From Glaciibacter superstes DSM 21135 (GTDB lineage Bacteria > Actinomycetota > Actinomycetes > Actinomycetales > Microbacteriaceae): DNA of 64,000 nucleotides. Location: the NCBI RefSeq assembly GCF_000421145.1, contig NZ_ATWH01000003.1, positions 124,001 through 188,000 on the forward strand, written 5' to 3'. Below, in pieces: positions 42,001-50,641 of the stretch (positions are counted from its first letter, which is position 1; each line of letters starts with the position of its first letter). The translations under genes were made by a program, and so were the position numbers. Below the pieces are notes generated by a model. The model was given only the letters and a program-made list of their open reading frames with translations. It made no database searches and was not told the DNA's origin.

Positions 42001-44924
42001 GCGACGGGGTTGCGTGCTCCGTCCTGCCTGGGGCTGATTCCCACCCTGACCGTACCGCTCGCCCTGGCACCGAGGCCGTCGATGACCGTGTAGGTGAACG
42101 AGTCGGTTCCTGCGGAGTACTCGCCAGGCTGGTAGGTGATCGAATCAGTACCGACCTCAGTGACAGCGCCCTTCTCCGGGTTGGTTTCCTGGCCCAGGAG
42201 CTTCACGGAGTCCCCGTCTGGATCGATCCCGGCCAACGGAATCGGAATGCGCACCTTCTCACCTGCCAGCACCCGCGCCGTCACGGCCTTCGGCGCCGGC
42301 GGATTGTTCGACGCGGCATCGATCTCCCGCACCGAGATCTGCACCTGGGCGCTGGCGAACTGGCCGTCCGGCGCATCCACGCGGTAGACGGCCGTGAAAT
42401 TGCCCGGTTTGTCGGGAGCGAGATAGCGCAGCACCGTACCGGAGGTGAACAGCAGTCCGGAACCCGGTTCTGGTTCTGTCGTCAGTGTCGAGTGCAGCGA
42501 CAGCGCCTCACCGTCCGGGTGCTCGTCGTTGGCCAGCACCGGGATATCAATGGCATCCCCCATTCGTACCGTCACCGTGTCAGCCGTGGCGATCGGGGCC
42601 TGGCTCTCCGGCCGCTCGGGGATCTCGATCAGGGTGACGATGCCATCCGCCTCGGCGAAGCCGTTGCTCACCCGGTACCCGAACGAGGTGGTTCCCGTCT
42701 CGAGCGGCCTCGTCAGCGTCACCCGGATCAACCGCTGGTCGAGGATCTCGACACGGATGCCGCCCGCTGCAGAGACATCGGTGGTTCCGGTGACGAGGAG
42801 AACACCACCGGCGGGGTCGAAGTCCGTAGCCAGTACGTCGACGAGCGTGGCGCGCTGGCCGCGCACGAATGCCGTGTGCGGAACGGTGATCGGGGTGCTG
42901 TTGGCGTCGGGCACAGGTGCGACATCTACCCTGACCTGGCCGGCGGCCGTGGCCTCTCCGTCCGTGACGGCGTACTCCACGTAATACACGCCTGGGGCCG
43001 GTGCAAGGAATCGGAAGGTGCCCTGGTTGAAGTTGGGGGCGATCGTGACGTCGGGCTTGGACGGGACGCTGCTGAGCTTCAGGGGGGCCGATCCGCCGTG
43101 CGCGTGTTCGAGCGGGGACACCGTCACCTCGGTTCCCGCCGTCGCGGTGGCCAGGAACGACTCCGCAATGATCGGCACGGAACCAGCAGGGCGGACGGTC
43201 ACGACGAGCGACCCCGAGCCGATGTCGGTGCCGTCGGAGACGACGAGTCCCACGTGTCGTTCCTCCTCGGCGGCGCCCATGTCGGTAAAAACGACAGAGC
43301 CCTCAGGGGTGTAGACGACCTGGTCGGCGCCCGACGCCGCAGCAGACGCCAGATAGTACGGGTCGCCGTCCGGGTCGACCCAGTCTCCGAGTACATCGGT
43401 GTCGACCCGCCCATCGCTCTGCACGCTCGCGTGCGTGGCGCGAGCCTGGGCCGGCGGGGAATTCTCATCGTCTCCACGCACCGTGACGGCCACGGTTGCG
43501 GTTGCCTCCCCGCCGCGCCCGTCGGTGATGGTGTAGGTGAACGACACGATTCCGGATGCCGACGCCGGCAGTTTCAGCTGCAGCTGCTGGCCATCACCGA
43601 CGACTTCAAGGCTTCCCTGTTCGGCTGGAAGAGCGTCAGTGCCGGCGATGCCCAGCACATCATTGTTCGCGTCGTAGTCGTTCAGCAGCACAGGGAGCAC
43701 GGTCGACCTGCCTGGTCTGGCCCCGAATTCGTCGGCTTCGGCAACCGGCGGTTGCTGCGCCTTCTCCAGCTCTGGCGGAATGTCGTCGCGGTTCTCTTCG
43801 ACCTGTTCCTCATCCTGGTCGGCGTCGATCAGCTCGGCCCAATTGTCGATGAGCTGATTGTTCTGCTGCACGGCCCAGGCATCGCCGGTATGGGCGTCGT
43901 TGAGCACCAGCGCCTCGCCGTTGACGCGGAATTCGAGTCTCGCGTCGCCCGCAACCGAATCGAGCGTCGCCACGTCGCTGCTCGACTCAGCTCCCCGGCA
44001 GGATCGCCAGGCACCGGCATCCGTCCACGCGGCGTACGAGCACTTCTCAAGCACAACAGGTGCGGCCGGTTCTCCATCTCGGTCGGAGACGATCACTTCC
44101 GGCGGCGAACCAGACAGGCTCACGTCGACCAACCCACCGCGGTGCGCGATCAACACGTGACCGACCACGCTGCTCGGCTGCTGGAGGACGGGGTCGCTTC
44201 CTGGGCCGATGAGGCCGGAGACGTCCTGGTCACCGCCCGGGTAGTACAGCATGCCGGTCGTGACGTTCAGCAGAACCCAGTCGTCTCCCGTGCTCGACAG
44301 CTGATATTCGTCGTCGGCCGAGCCGGCCTTCACGTCGGTCGTGTCGGAGACGGTGTCGCCTTCGCCCGTGTCGAAGCGCGAGAGTATCCCGGTCGACGGG
44401 GTGAACGACGAGTAAATGCCGGTCGCACCCAGACTTGCGACGGAACCACTGCCGAGGGAGAGGTCTGGTTCTGACGCGCTGTCGAAGGTCTCCAGCTGTT
44501 GCACTGGAAGGGTCCAGACGTTGCCATCTGAGGCGATGACCGCCCTGTCGTCCGCCAGCATCACCGCGGGGTCATCTGGGGGAAGGGGAACACTCGCCGC
44601 GATTTCAGCCGTGGCAGGATCAATGATGTCGATGGCGCTGTTGCCACGATCGATGACAACAACACTGTGGCCGTCCTGCACCACATCGAGTGCCGTGCTC
44701 CCGGCCGCGACGACGGTGTTGAGTTCGTTGACCTCAGTATTGGCCCGCCCAAGCACCTGGCGAACTTCGTTCGTCACCCAGACGGCGGCGTCACCCAGGT
44801 CCACCCGCTGCGCGGTGTACCCGCCGGAGGTGAGTGCAACCGAAGCGACCACCGCCACCACGGCGCTCACACTGGTCGCCGTGATGAATCCCGACCGATG
44901 GGCCCTGAACCATTGTCGGATCAC
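39039..44924 (-). CDS. Giant Ig/cadherin-like and fibronectin III surface protein
   Basis: About 1961 residues from GTG 44924, whose GTGA overlaps the kinase stop. One N-terminal membrane helix (about residues 14-36) with no cleavage site suggests a type II anchor with the rest outside. Residues ~50-330 look like a beta-propeller (V-V-V-I-D-R-G-N, I-D-I-I-D-P-A-T-A-E-I). Residues ~390-1450 are repeated Ig/cadherin-like units, each marked V-L-x-N-D-x-D-P-D-G or close variants, about ten in number. The last ~500 residues hold three or four fibronectin III domains (P-V-T-G-L-R, A-P-T-G-M-K, A-P-R-A-A-R) and a Cys-rich end. It is the cluster's likely adhesin or cell-wall component; the extracellular part may be the target controlled by the kinase. 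Confidence 0.9.
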   Translation of the reverse strand: MIRQWFRAHRSGFITATSVSAVVAVVASVALTSGGYTAQRVDLGDAAVWVTNEVRQVLGRANTEVNELNTVVAAGSTALDVVQDGHSVVVIDRGNSAIDIIDPATAEIAASVPLPPDDPAVMLADDRAVIASDGNVWTLPVQQLETFDSASEPDLSLGSGSVASLGATGIYSSFTPSTGILSRFDTGEGDTVSDTTDVKAGSADDEYQLSSTGDDWVLLNVTTGMLYYPGGDQDVSGLIGPGSDPVLQQPSSVVGHVLIAHRGGLVDVSLSGSPPEVIVSDRDGEPAAPVVLEKCSYAAWTDAGAWRSCRGAESSSDVATLDSVAGDARLEFRVNGEALVLNDAHTGDAWAVQQNNQLIDNWAELIDADQDEEQVEENRDDIPPELEKAQQPPVAEADEFGARPGRSTVLPVLLNDYDANNDVLGIAGTDALPAEQGSLEVVGDGQQLQLKLPASASGIVSFTYTITDGRGGEATATVAVTVRGDDENSPPAQARATHASVQSDGRVDTDVLGDWVDPDGDPYYLASAAASGADQVVYTPEGSVVFTDMGAAEEERHVGLVVSDGTDIGSGSLVVTVRPAGSVPIIAESFLATATAGTEVTVSPLEHAHGGSAPLKLSSVPSKPDVTIAPNFNQGTFRFLAPAPGVYYVEYAVTDGEATAAGQVRVDVAPVPDANSTPITVPHTAFVRGQRATLVDVLATDFDPAGGVLLVTGTTDVSAAGGIRVEILDQRLIRVTLTRPLETGTTSFGYRVSNGFAEADGIVTLIEIPERPESQAPIATADTVTVRMGDAIDIPVLANDEHPDGEALSLHSTLTTEPEPGSGLLFTSGTVLRYLAPDKPGNFTAVYRVDAPDGQFASAQVQISVREIDAASNNPPAPKAVTARVLAGEKVRIPIPLAGIDPDGDSVKLLGQETNPEKGAVTEVGTDSITYQPGEYSAGTDSFTYTVIDGLGARASGTVRVGISPRQDGARNPVAAPDEVLARPGGTVWVRVLGNDSDPDGGELVVTEVEAAGSDGSASDGTASVDGDAVKVSVPKTEGRYGFIYEIQNERGGTSSNFLTVVASADAPLARPDAHDTVLGLSDILDRKTIDVDVLANVFFADGPSSSLELSVLPGYRERASITAAGRVRVTIADESQIVPFAVSHPDDASVVSYAFIWVPGFDDALPQLKKDAKDLRIPSGSTLTIAVNDFVVAASGKKVRLTDASIVRATHADGTSLVKDAGTLVFASADKYFGPASISFEVTDGASADAKDARTATIVLPIEVTPRDNQPPAFGGALIEVQPDGERVLDLVKLTTYPYPDDLAALRYQVLEPKPEGFTWSLDGQKLTIKAVAGTRKGSQSALTIGVSDDAGDGRAGRIDLRVVASTRPLAVPAADTAIAPRGQSTPVDVLANDGATNPFPAVPLSVVAVRGLDSASLPAGVAITPSADNSTLSVRVADDAPAVDTNLQYQVADATGDPDRYAWGTVRISVQDKPDPVTGLRMTGFGDGTLTLAFNPGAYNNSPISGYEVTLRGMSGNPVGTTVCQSTTCTITTRGNGQDNAVTVSVAARNAIGLSAPTTLGSPVWSDVVPAAPTGMKAAPLDGALRVSWDTVAVAGAGTAVRRYQVIVNGAEQQVAASGPSCTAASCSIDVGGLSNGTEVPVSVTPMNDAYPALAAWNHADANGIPYGAPRAARIWADSNAGDGTVTVSWDRFDPNGNAVGGYYVQRLSSGQVPTGPQACAVGTPAPGTVKAPTIGGAVEEQATVSGDTTSYKFTNLTTTGATYYFVVWGYNGAACVNSPVTERVVLRPAPGPVEGVEGSMANRGQAWDYQVTGVSGGFSSYRIRKVADTGDGAQFSGSGWPREILGLPFGAAAQFQLRGCTFWGSCGDWTTFTADEASVDLTVTGVAYDPATGVVSWTNGPANPGMVADYRCFALDAPDAVGTAVDGATTCTVPGPYPTTGTVRLSVTVDGQSFDYDK

Positions 44925-46354
44925 TGACTGCCGGCCTCCGGCGTCTCGACACACTTCTCACCGCTCGGCGCCCCGGTCTTGCCTGCACGGTTGACGGCCA
45001 CGGTGATGCAGACACGGGAAACGTCTGCGGCGTCGATGCTGAACTCGCGGGCGCGCTGGATACTGCTCGCCCCGTCTGGCAGTGTGACCACATAACTGTC
45101 GTCCGCAGCGACACCGGGGTCCGGCCAGGTGAATACAACTGTGTCACCCGATGCGACGCCCTCAATATTGTTGACGGCAGGGATCGGTCCGGCGCTGGCG
45201 CGAACAAAGAGGAACACCGCGGTCGCCGCGATGACAACAACGAGCACGGCCGCGGCAAGCAGGCTCCGGGTCGCGGCGGTGCGCCGAGGCTTCGTCCTCG
45301 TGCGAGTGAGCGAATTGCTTCCAGGCGCCGAACCGCCGAGCATGCTCCGTCCGCGCGAAGACCCTGCCCCTCCTGCTGCTTGGGCCGGTTTCCGCCTGCG
45401 TCGCTGAACATGGGGGTCAATCGAGTTCATGCCGGTGATGCGGGTCTTGTCATCCGCATCCGCTGGGGTGTGGTTCGCCCAGTCGGCCATCGCGACCTCG
45501 AGCTGCGTCTGGGGGAGATCGAGTTCCGCCTCGACGGACTGCAGCTCCCTGATCAGCTCGAGAACGCTGCGCGGACGGGCGTCCGGACGCCTGGACATCG
45601 CCCTGGTCAGGATCAGTTCGAGGCGCGCCGGCACATCCGCCCGTCCGATCGGCGGTACCCGGGCTTTGACGATGCGGGACATCAGCTCCGCAGAGGTGTT
45701 CTGGCTGCCAGCCTCCTCGAAGGGCGAACGCCCAGCGAGGAGGGAGTACAGGGTGGCGGCGATCGACCAGACTTCTGCCGCGACCGAACCGGAGACCTCT
45801 TCAAGCAGCACCTCCGGCGCCGACCAGGGTATCGACAGCCCAACCGCCTCTGCGTTGTCTGCTTCGCTGAGGGTCGCCGCGATGCCGAAGTCGGAGAGCA
45901 CCGGATGCCCATAGGCCGTCACCAGGATGTTCGAGGGTTTGATGTCGCGGTGAAGCACACCGCCGCGGTGTGCCGTCTCGACCGCGCTGGCGATCCTGAT
46001 CCCGATGCGGAGCACGTCCGGCACCGCGAGCGGTTCGGTGCGGTATTGCTGACTGAGCGTTGACGAGCAGTACTCCATGACCAGGTACGGCCGACCGTCC
46101 GCCGAGACACTCGCCTGGAAGACCGTCAGGATCGCCGGGTGCGAACTGAGCTGGGCCATCAGATTCGCCTCGGCCTGGAACAGCTGCCTGACCTGGTCGT
46201 TGACGACTTCGGCCAGCAGCACCTTCACCGCAACCTGCCGCCGTGGCATGTTCTGCTCGAACAGGAAGACGTCGGCGAAGCCGCCGGAACCGAGTGCCCG
46301 CACGTAGGAGAAGCCCGGCAGGTTCGGGGGCGCTGACGGCAGTCTTCTGGTCAC
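44921..46354 (-). CDS. Membrane serine/threonine kinase with external Fn3-like domain (Pkb2-like)
   Basis: 477 residues. Kinase core: glycine loop G-S-G-G-F-A-D-V-F, V-A-V-K-V-L, H-R-D-I-K-P-S-N-I catalytic loop, S-D-F-G-I-A and A-P-E-V-L. A basic Gly/Ser-rich linker precedes a single membrane helix (about 370-390, S-L-L-A-A-A-V-L-V-V-V), and the external C-terminus is a small Fn3-like domain (F-T-W-P-D-P-G ... Y-V-V-T-L-P-D-G) rather than PASTA repeats. GGGGAGG precedes the GTG at 46354. Gene order places it with the Fn3 surface protein, matching the pkb2 gene of the bifidobacterial cluster. Confidence 0.92.
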   Translation of the reverse strand: MTRRLPSAPPNLPGFSYVRALGSGGFADVFLFEQNMPRRQVAVKVLLAEVVNDQVRQLFQAEANLMAQLSSHPAILTVFQASVSADGRPYLVMEYCSSTLSQQYRTEPLAVPDVLRIGIRIASAVETAHRGGVLHRDIKPSNILVTAYGHPVLSDFGIAATLSEADNAEAVGLSIPWSAPEVLLEEVSGSVAAEVWSIAATLYSLLAGRSPFEEAGSQNTSAELMSRIVKARVPPIGRADVPARLELILTRAMSRRPDARPRSVLELIRELQSVEAELDLPQTQLEVAMADWANHTPADADDKTRITGMNSIDPHVQRRRRKPAQAAGGAGSSRGRSMLGGSAPGSNSLTRTRTKPRRTAATRSLLAAAVLVVVIAATAVFLFVRASAGPIPAVNNIEGVASGDTVVFTWPDPGVAADDSYVVTLPDGASSIQRAREFSIDAADVSRVCITVAVNRAGKTGAPSGEKCVETPEAGSQ

Positions 46355-46478
46355 TGCCGCCTCCCCGTTCGTCGATACAAGTGGTTCAAACGAATGCTGA
46401 CGGTCCGTAACGGGTGCACCGAACGCGTCCCGACAATTGTAAGCAGGTCACCAGCGCGTTTCGGTCCGGTATGGCTGG

Positions 46479-47300
46479 TTAACCCAGCTCCTCTGCCCCC
46501 AAGACGGGGGCCAAATCGTCGCCCACGGCGAGCACGTCGAGAACGATGACGGTGACGTTATCGCGCCCGCCGTTCTCGAGCGCAGCATCGACGAGCGCGT
46601 GAGCCGCTGCATCCGCCGACGCGTTGGACAGCAGGAAATGACGGATGCCGTACGGCGTCAGTTCTTTGGTGAGACCGTCGGAGCAGATGAGGATGCGCAT
46701 GCCCGGTCGCGCGGGGATGATACGAAAGTCTGGAACCGGTGGCTCGTGGAAACCGACGGCCCGCGTAATCACGTTGCCGTCTGGGTGCACATCGGCTTCT
46801 TCCCTCGTGATTCGGCCGGCGTCGACGAGTTCCTGAACAACGGAGTGGTCGGTGGTCACCTGCTCGAGAACGCCGGACGTGAGCTGGTAGACGCGGGAGT
46901 CGCCGATGTTGAAGATGACCCACTGGGCAGTCCCTGACACCACGGACAGCGCCACGCCCGTGACGGTGGTGCCGGTTCCGAGGTCGGTGACCCCCGCGCC
47001 AGCTGCCATGTCGTCGACGGCGTGACCCAGCGCCTCCGTGATCATCGGCGCGTCAAGGCCGGGGCGTTCAGCCCATTCAGCCAGTCGTGCGACGACGGCG
47101 GAGCTGGCTACGTCGCCCGCCGAATGCCCGCCCATACCATCGGCAACCGCGAACAGTGGAGGGAGGGCGACGACGCTGTCTTCGTTGACCGCACGACGAT
47201 GGCCCGTCTCGCTGAGCGCCGCCCAAGCGAGACTCACCGGCTGTGCTGGTGTACCGAGATCGACGGTGAAACCGGTCGAACTCTGACCGATCTGCGTCAC
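46479..47300 (-). CDS. PP2C-family serine/threonine phosphatase
   Basis: 273 residues, the entire PPM catalytic domain: V-N-E-D-S, F-A-V-A-D-G-M-G-G-H-S-A-G, N-I-G-D-S-R-V-Y, C-S-D-G-L and G-G-R-D-N-V-T-V. All metal-binding Asp residues are in place. It should reverse the kinase encoded next. Its GTG overlaps the FHA gene stop (GTGA 47300-47297). A 124-base gap separates it from the kinase gene, where a promoter could lie, but none was clearly seen. Confidence 0.95.
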   Translation of the reverse strand: MTQIGQSSTGFTVDLGTPAQPVSLAWAALSETGHRRAVNEDSVVALPPLFAVADGMGGHSAGDVASSAVVARLAEWAERPGLDAPMITEALGHAVDDMAAGAGVTDLGTGTTVTGVALSVVSGTAQWVIFNIGDSRVYQLTSGVLEQVTTDHSVVQELVDAGRITREEADVHPDGNVITRAVGFHEPPVPDFRIIPARPGMRILICSDGLTKELTPYGIRHFLLSNASADAAAHALVDAALENGGRDNVTVIVLDVLAVGDDLAPVLGAEELG

Positions 47301-48388
47301 TGTGCCTGCCTTACGCTCGCGGGGAGGATCTCGATGATATTACCGTCCCCGATGTCGACGGTCGTACCGGGCACCACAACGAGCGACTGGCCGGGCGCCA
47401 GTCGTGTGGTGCGTCCGCCCGGCGGACTGACCATCGTGCCGTTCGTCGAGTCGAGGTCGGTGACGACCACTGCATCCCCCTCCTGACGGATCTCGACGTG
47501 GGTCGACGAGACGGCAGCCGTCGGTGAAGCAACGCTCAGTAGCCTAGGCAGCCGCCCACCGGTGATCCGCGGCGATCGCGGATTGCGGCCGAGGTAGTAG
47601 ACAGAATCAAGCTGGCGTTCTTCGCCGGAGAGGCGGAAACCGTAACGCGGCGACGGAGACGGTGGCCCTGGCGGAGCAGGCGCTCGCCGGCGCTCACGCG
47701 AGGTGCCGATGCCGTTTCCCGCGCCTTCGCCCGCTGCCGCAGCCGGCGGATGCGATCCCGTCTGGTTTCGGTGCCGGCGGCGCAGGATCACCGTGTCATC
47801 GGCATCCGCCGTCGGAACCCGGAGGATGGTATCGCCCTCCGCCTCTGCCCGTCGGGGAACGTTCAGTACAGTGTCGTCGATGCCTGGTTCCGGCCAGGAC
47901 CAGTAGAGCGTGCCGGCCGGCACCGCTCCGATTCCGATTGCCGTGCCGCCCTCTCGCCAGCGCCCATCTGCACCGGCGGCTTCGTCGGCTTCGGCGGCGC
48001 CGATCACGACCCCGATGACCGATTGGAAGTCGGACAACAGCCACGGTCGGATGCCGCCAGCGGAGAATCGCCGCGAGCCGCCGACAGAGTACACGTCGAC
48101 AGCGATATCGCCTCGAACCACCACAGAGACCATCACTTCGGTGGATGAATCGGTCTCGCCCCGCACCAGGACGGCGAAACTCTCGACCTCGCCCTGACCG
48201 GCCAGCGGCAGCAGGGAGAGCAGCGCCTCGATCCCGACCGACGACTCACGCACCAGGGCGGTGAGCGCGGCCACGACCGATTGTGTCGTGTCGTGCGGAA
48301 CAGCGACCAGGAAGCTCCGCCCGACGATGAAGGTCCACGCTGGAGACACGCCAGGAAAGACGGCACAGGCAACGCGACCCGAGGTCAT
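47297..48388 (-). CDS. FHA-domain protein heading the cluster
   Basis: 363 residues from ATG 48388, chosen for the AAGGAGG ribosome site 4 bases upstream; a longer frame to 48472 lacks one. A unique N-terminal domain (about 1-200; beta-rich, no family recognised) is followed by a low-complexity linker with P-P-G-P-P-S-P-S-P and a C-terminal FHA domain (Y-Y-L-G-R-N-P, S-S-T-H-V-E-I-R, D-L-D-S-T-N-G-T-M). The FHA part should bind phosphothreonine, probably on products of the kinase below. First gene of the minus-strand cluster. Confidence 0.9.
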   Translation of the reverse strand: MTSGRVACAVFPGVSPAWTFIVGRSFLVAVPHDTTQSVVAALTALVRESSVGIEALLSLLPLAGQGEVESFAVLVRGETDSSTEVMVSVVVRGDIAVDVYSVGGSRRFSAGGIRPWLLSDFQSVIGVVIGAAEADEAAGADGRWREGGTAIGIGAVPAGTLYWSWPEPGIDDTVLNVPRRAEAEGDTILRVPTADADDTVILRRRHRNQTGSHPPAAAAGEGAGNGIGTSRERRRAPAPPGPPSPSPRYGFRLSGEERQLDSVYYLGRNPRSPRITGGRLPRLLSVASPTAAVSSTHVEIRQEGDAVVVTDLDSTNGTMVSPPGGRTTRLAPGQSLVVVPGTTVDIGDGNIIEILPASVRQAQ

Positions 48389-48417
48389 CCAGCCTCCTTG
48401 CCGGTTGTGATGCTGTC

Positions 48418-48443
48418 GTTTATGATGCCCGTTTACGATGCCC
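48418..48443. promoter_or_regulatory. 13-bp direct repeat upstream of the surface cluster
   Basis: gtttatgatgccc (48418-48430) is immediately followed by gtttacgatgccc, a 12/13 match, 30-55 bases before the ATG of the first cluster gene. The position suits a promoter or the binding site of a regulator of the whole operon. Confidence 0.5.
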
Positions 48444-48594
48444 GTGTGGCCCTCGAAGCCCCGCATCGACAAGTCTTTACCGTACTCGGATTCCTACTGG
48501 CCGTCGTACGGACCCACCCTGGCCGACGTTCGTGTGGTGATCCACAAACACCTGTGGATTCCGCAGCATTTTGCTTCACTTGCTACGGAATCAC

Positions 48595-48629
48595 TTGCAA
48601 GAACCATGTTTGACTGTCACAATCGATAA
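48595..48629 (+). promoter_or_regulatory. Leaderless promoter of the Lrp/AsnC regulator gene
   Basis: -35 TTGCAA (48595-48600), a 17-base spacer, -10 CACAAT (48618-48623) and six bases to the ATG at 48630. This is the most complete promoter in the window and has no ribosome site, so the mRNA is predicted leaderless. Confidence 0.65.
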
Positions 48630-49109
48630 ATGAGTGCACCGGTACGCAGCCTGACAAAACCCGTGGCGCTCGATGACGTTTCAAAGAAGATCATCGAGCA
48701 GCTGCAGGTCGACGGACGGCGTTCCTATGCCGAGATCGGCAAGGCCGTCGGGCTGAGCGAGGCAGCGGTGCGCCAGCGGGTGCAGAAGCTGACGGATGCC
48801 GGTGTGATGCAGGTCGTCGCCGTCACCGACCCGATGCAATTGGGTTTCTACCGGCAGGCGATGATCGGGATCCGCGCGTCGGGTGACACCAGGGTGTTGG
48901 CCGACAGCCTGGCTGCCCTTGACGCCGTCGACTACGTGGTGCTCACGGCAGGGACGTTCGACATTCTGGCCGAAGTCGTCTGTGAGGACGACGACGAACT
49001 GATCGCCCTGCTCAACTCCGAGATCCGAAACCTCGATGGAGTTCTCTCCACCGAAACGTTTGTCTATCTCAAACTCCACAAACAGCTCTACAACTGGGGA
49101 ACACGGTAA
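48630..49109 (+). CDS. Lrp/AsnC-family transcriptional regulator
   Basis: 159 residues. N-terminal winged HTH (I-I-E-Q-L-Q-V-D-G-R-R-S-Y-A-E-I-G-K ... E-A-A-V-R-Q-R-V) and C-terminal RAM ligand domain (F-D-I-L-A-E-V-V-C-E-D-D-D). Members sense amino acids and usually regulate the gene beside them. Here a class III aminotransferase starts 2 bases after its stop, so the likely target is amine/amino-acid catabolism, possibly including the pot and gabT genes 20-30 kb away. Confidence 0.93.
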   Translation: MSAPVRSLTKPVALDDVSKKIIEQLQVDGRRSYAEIGKAVGLSEAAVRQRVQKLTDAGVMQVVAVTDPMQLGFYRQAMIGIRASGDTRVLADSLAALDAVDYVVLTAGTFDILAEVVCEDDDELIALLNSEIRNLDGVLSTETFVYLKLHKQLYNWGTR

Positions 49110-49111
49110 TC

Positions 49112-50575
49112 ATGACCATTTCAGAACAGGCCGTCATGGCGACGAAGCCACCCGCAGTATCCGGCGGCATCGGTGCCCCCGGCGCCTACAGCGAAGCTGA
49201 CAACGCCCGCATGCAACAGCAGGCGAAAGACCACCTCTGGATGCATTTCAGTCGCCAGTCGGTGCTCGAATCCGGCGCGGGCGTGCCGATCATCACCAAG
49301 GGCAGCGGCCACCACATCTGGGACTCGAACGGCAAGAAGTACATCGACGGCCTCAGCGGCCTGTTTGTTGTCAATGCCGGCCACGGCAGGAAGCGGCTCG
49401 CCGAGGTCGCCGCGAAGCAGGCGGAGGAGCTGGCCTTCTTCCCGATCTGGTCGTATGCCCACCCGAGTGCCATCGAGCTCGCAGACCGGCTTGCCGGCTA
49501 CGCCCCAGGCGACCTGAACCGGGTGTTCTTCTCCACCGGCGGCGGTGAAGCCGTTGAGACCGCGTTCAAGCTCGCGAAGTACTACTGGAAGCTTCAGGGC
49601 AGACCGACGAAGCACAAGGTCATCTCCCGTGCTGTCGCCTACCACGGCACTCCTCAAGGGGCACTGGCCATCACCGGCATCCCCGCCATGAAGGAGATGT
49701 TCGAGCCGGTCACCCCGGGCGGATTCCGGGTGCCGAACACCAACTTCTACCGTGCAGACGAAATGGGGTCGGGCCTCGGCGACGACCTCGAAGCATTCGG
49801 GCTGTGGGCGGCCAACCGCATTGAGGAGATGATCGAGTTCGAAGGCCCGGAGACCGTTGCCGCGATCTTCCTGGAACCGGTGCAGAACTCGGGTGGCTGC
49901 TTCCCGCCGCCTCCCGGCTATTTCCAGCGGGTGCGCGAGATCTGCGACAAGTACGACGTGCTGCTCGTCGCGGATGAGGTGATCACCGCGTTCGGGCGCA
50001 TCGGCAACATGTTCGCATCGACGACCTTCGGCTTCCAGCCAGACATGATCACCTGCGCCAAGGGCATGACCAGCGGGTACTCCCCCATCGGGGCGACCAT
50101 CGTGAGTGACCGCATCTACGAGCCGTTCAAGCACGGCGACATCGCTTTTTACCACGGCTACACCTTCGGCGGCCACCCGGTCTCGTCGGCTGTGGCGCTG
50201 GCCAACCTCGATATCTTCGAGGAGGAGAAGCTCAACGAGAATGTGCGCGAGAACTCGCCGGTGTTCCGGGCGGAGCTCGAAAAGCTACTCGACCTGCCCA
50301 TTGTCGGAGACGTGCGCGGTGAGGGGTATTTCTTCGGTATCGAACTGGTGAAAGACAAAGGCACGAAGGAGACGTTCAACGACGAGGAGTCGGAGCGACT
50401 GTTGCGCGGCTTCCTCTCCAAGGCGCTCTTCGATGCCGGCCTGTACTGTCGCGCAGATGATCGCGGAGACCCGGTGGTACAACTCGCGCCACCGCTGACC
50501 ATCGGTCCAGCCGAGATCCGCGAGATCGGCGATATCCTGCACGGCGTGCTCTCCGAGGCCACCAAGCATCTCTAG
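49112..50575 (+). CDS. Class III aminotransferase (putrescine/beta-alanine type)
   Basis: 487 residues. Omega-amino acid or diamine:pyruvate aminotransferase type. N-terminal H-L-W-M-H-F, F-F-S-T-G-G-G-E-A-V-E-T-A, Y-H-G-T-P-Q-G-A, L-L-V-A-D-E-V-I-T-A-F-G-R-I-G, C-A-K-G-M-T-S-G-Y with PLP Lys317, and Y-T-F-G-G-H-P-V. It differs clearly from the two GabT copies in these motifs. With the Lrp-type regulator it forms an operon; the polyamine importer in the window would supply substrates such as putrescine. Exact substrate not assignable by eye. Confidence 0.9.
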   Translation: MTISEQAVMATKPPAVSGGIGAPGAYSEADNARMQQQAKDHLWMHFSRQSVLESGAGVPIITKGSGHHIWDSNGKKYIDGLSGLFVVNAGHGRKRLAEVAAKQAEELAFFPIWSYAHPSAIELADRLAGYAPGDLNRVFFSTGGGEAVETAFKLAKYYWKLQGRPTKHKVISRAVAYHGTPQGALAITGIPAMKEMFEPVTPGGFRVPNTNFYRADEMGSGLGDDLEAFGLWAANRIEEMIEFEGPETVAAIFLEPVQNSGGCFPPPPGYFQRVREICDKYDVLLVADEVITAFGRIGNMFASTTFGFQPDMITCAKGMTSGYSPIGATIVSDRIYEPFKHGDIAFYHGYTFGGHPVSSAVALANLDIFEEEKLNENVRENSPVFRAELEKLLDLPIVGDVRGEGYFFGIELVKDKGTKETFNDEESERLLRGFLSKALFDAGLYCRADDRGDPVVQLAPPLTIGPAEIREIGDILHGVLSEATKHL

Positions 50576-50641
50576 GCCCCGGCGCGGGAGTCTCCGGAGC
50601 GGTTACCCGAGCCGCCCGGGGGTGCCGTGCCGCAGCCGTTT

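Noticed and set aside
42492..44474. 660-codon open frame on the plus strand opposite the Fn3 gene
   Set aside because: Entirely antisense to the giant surface-protein gene; His/Arg/Gly-biased translation with no recognisable domain or ribosome site. A GC-rich shadow frame.
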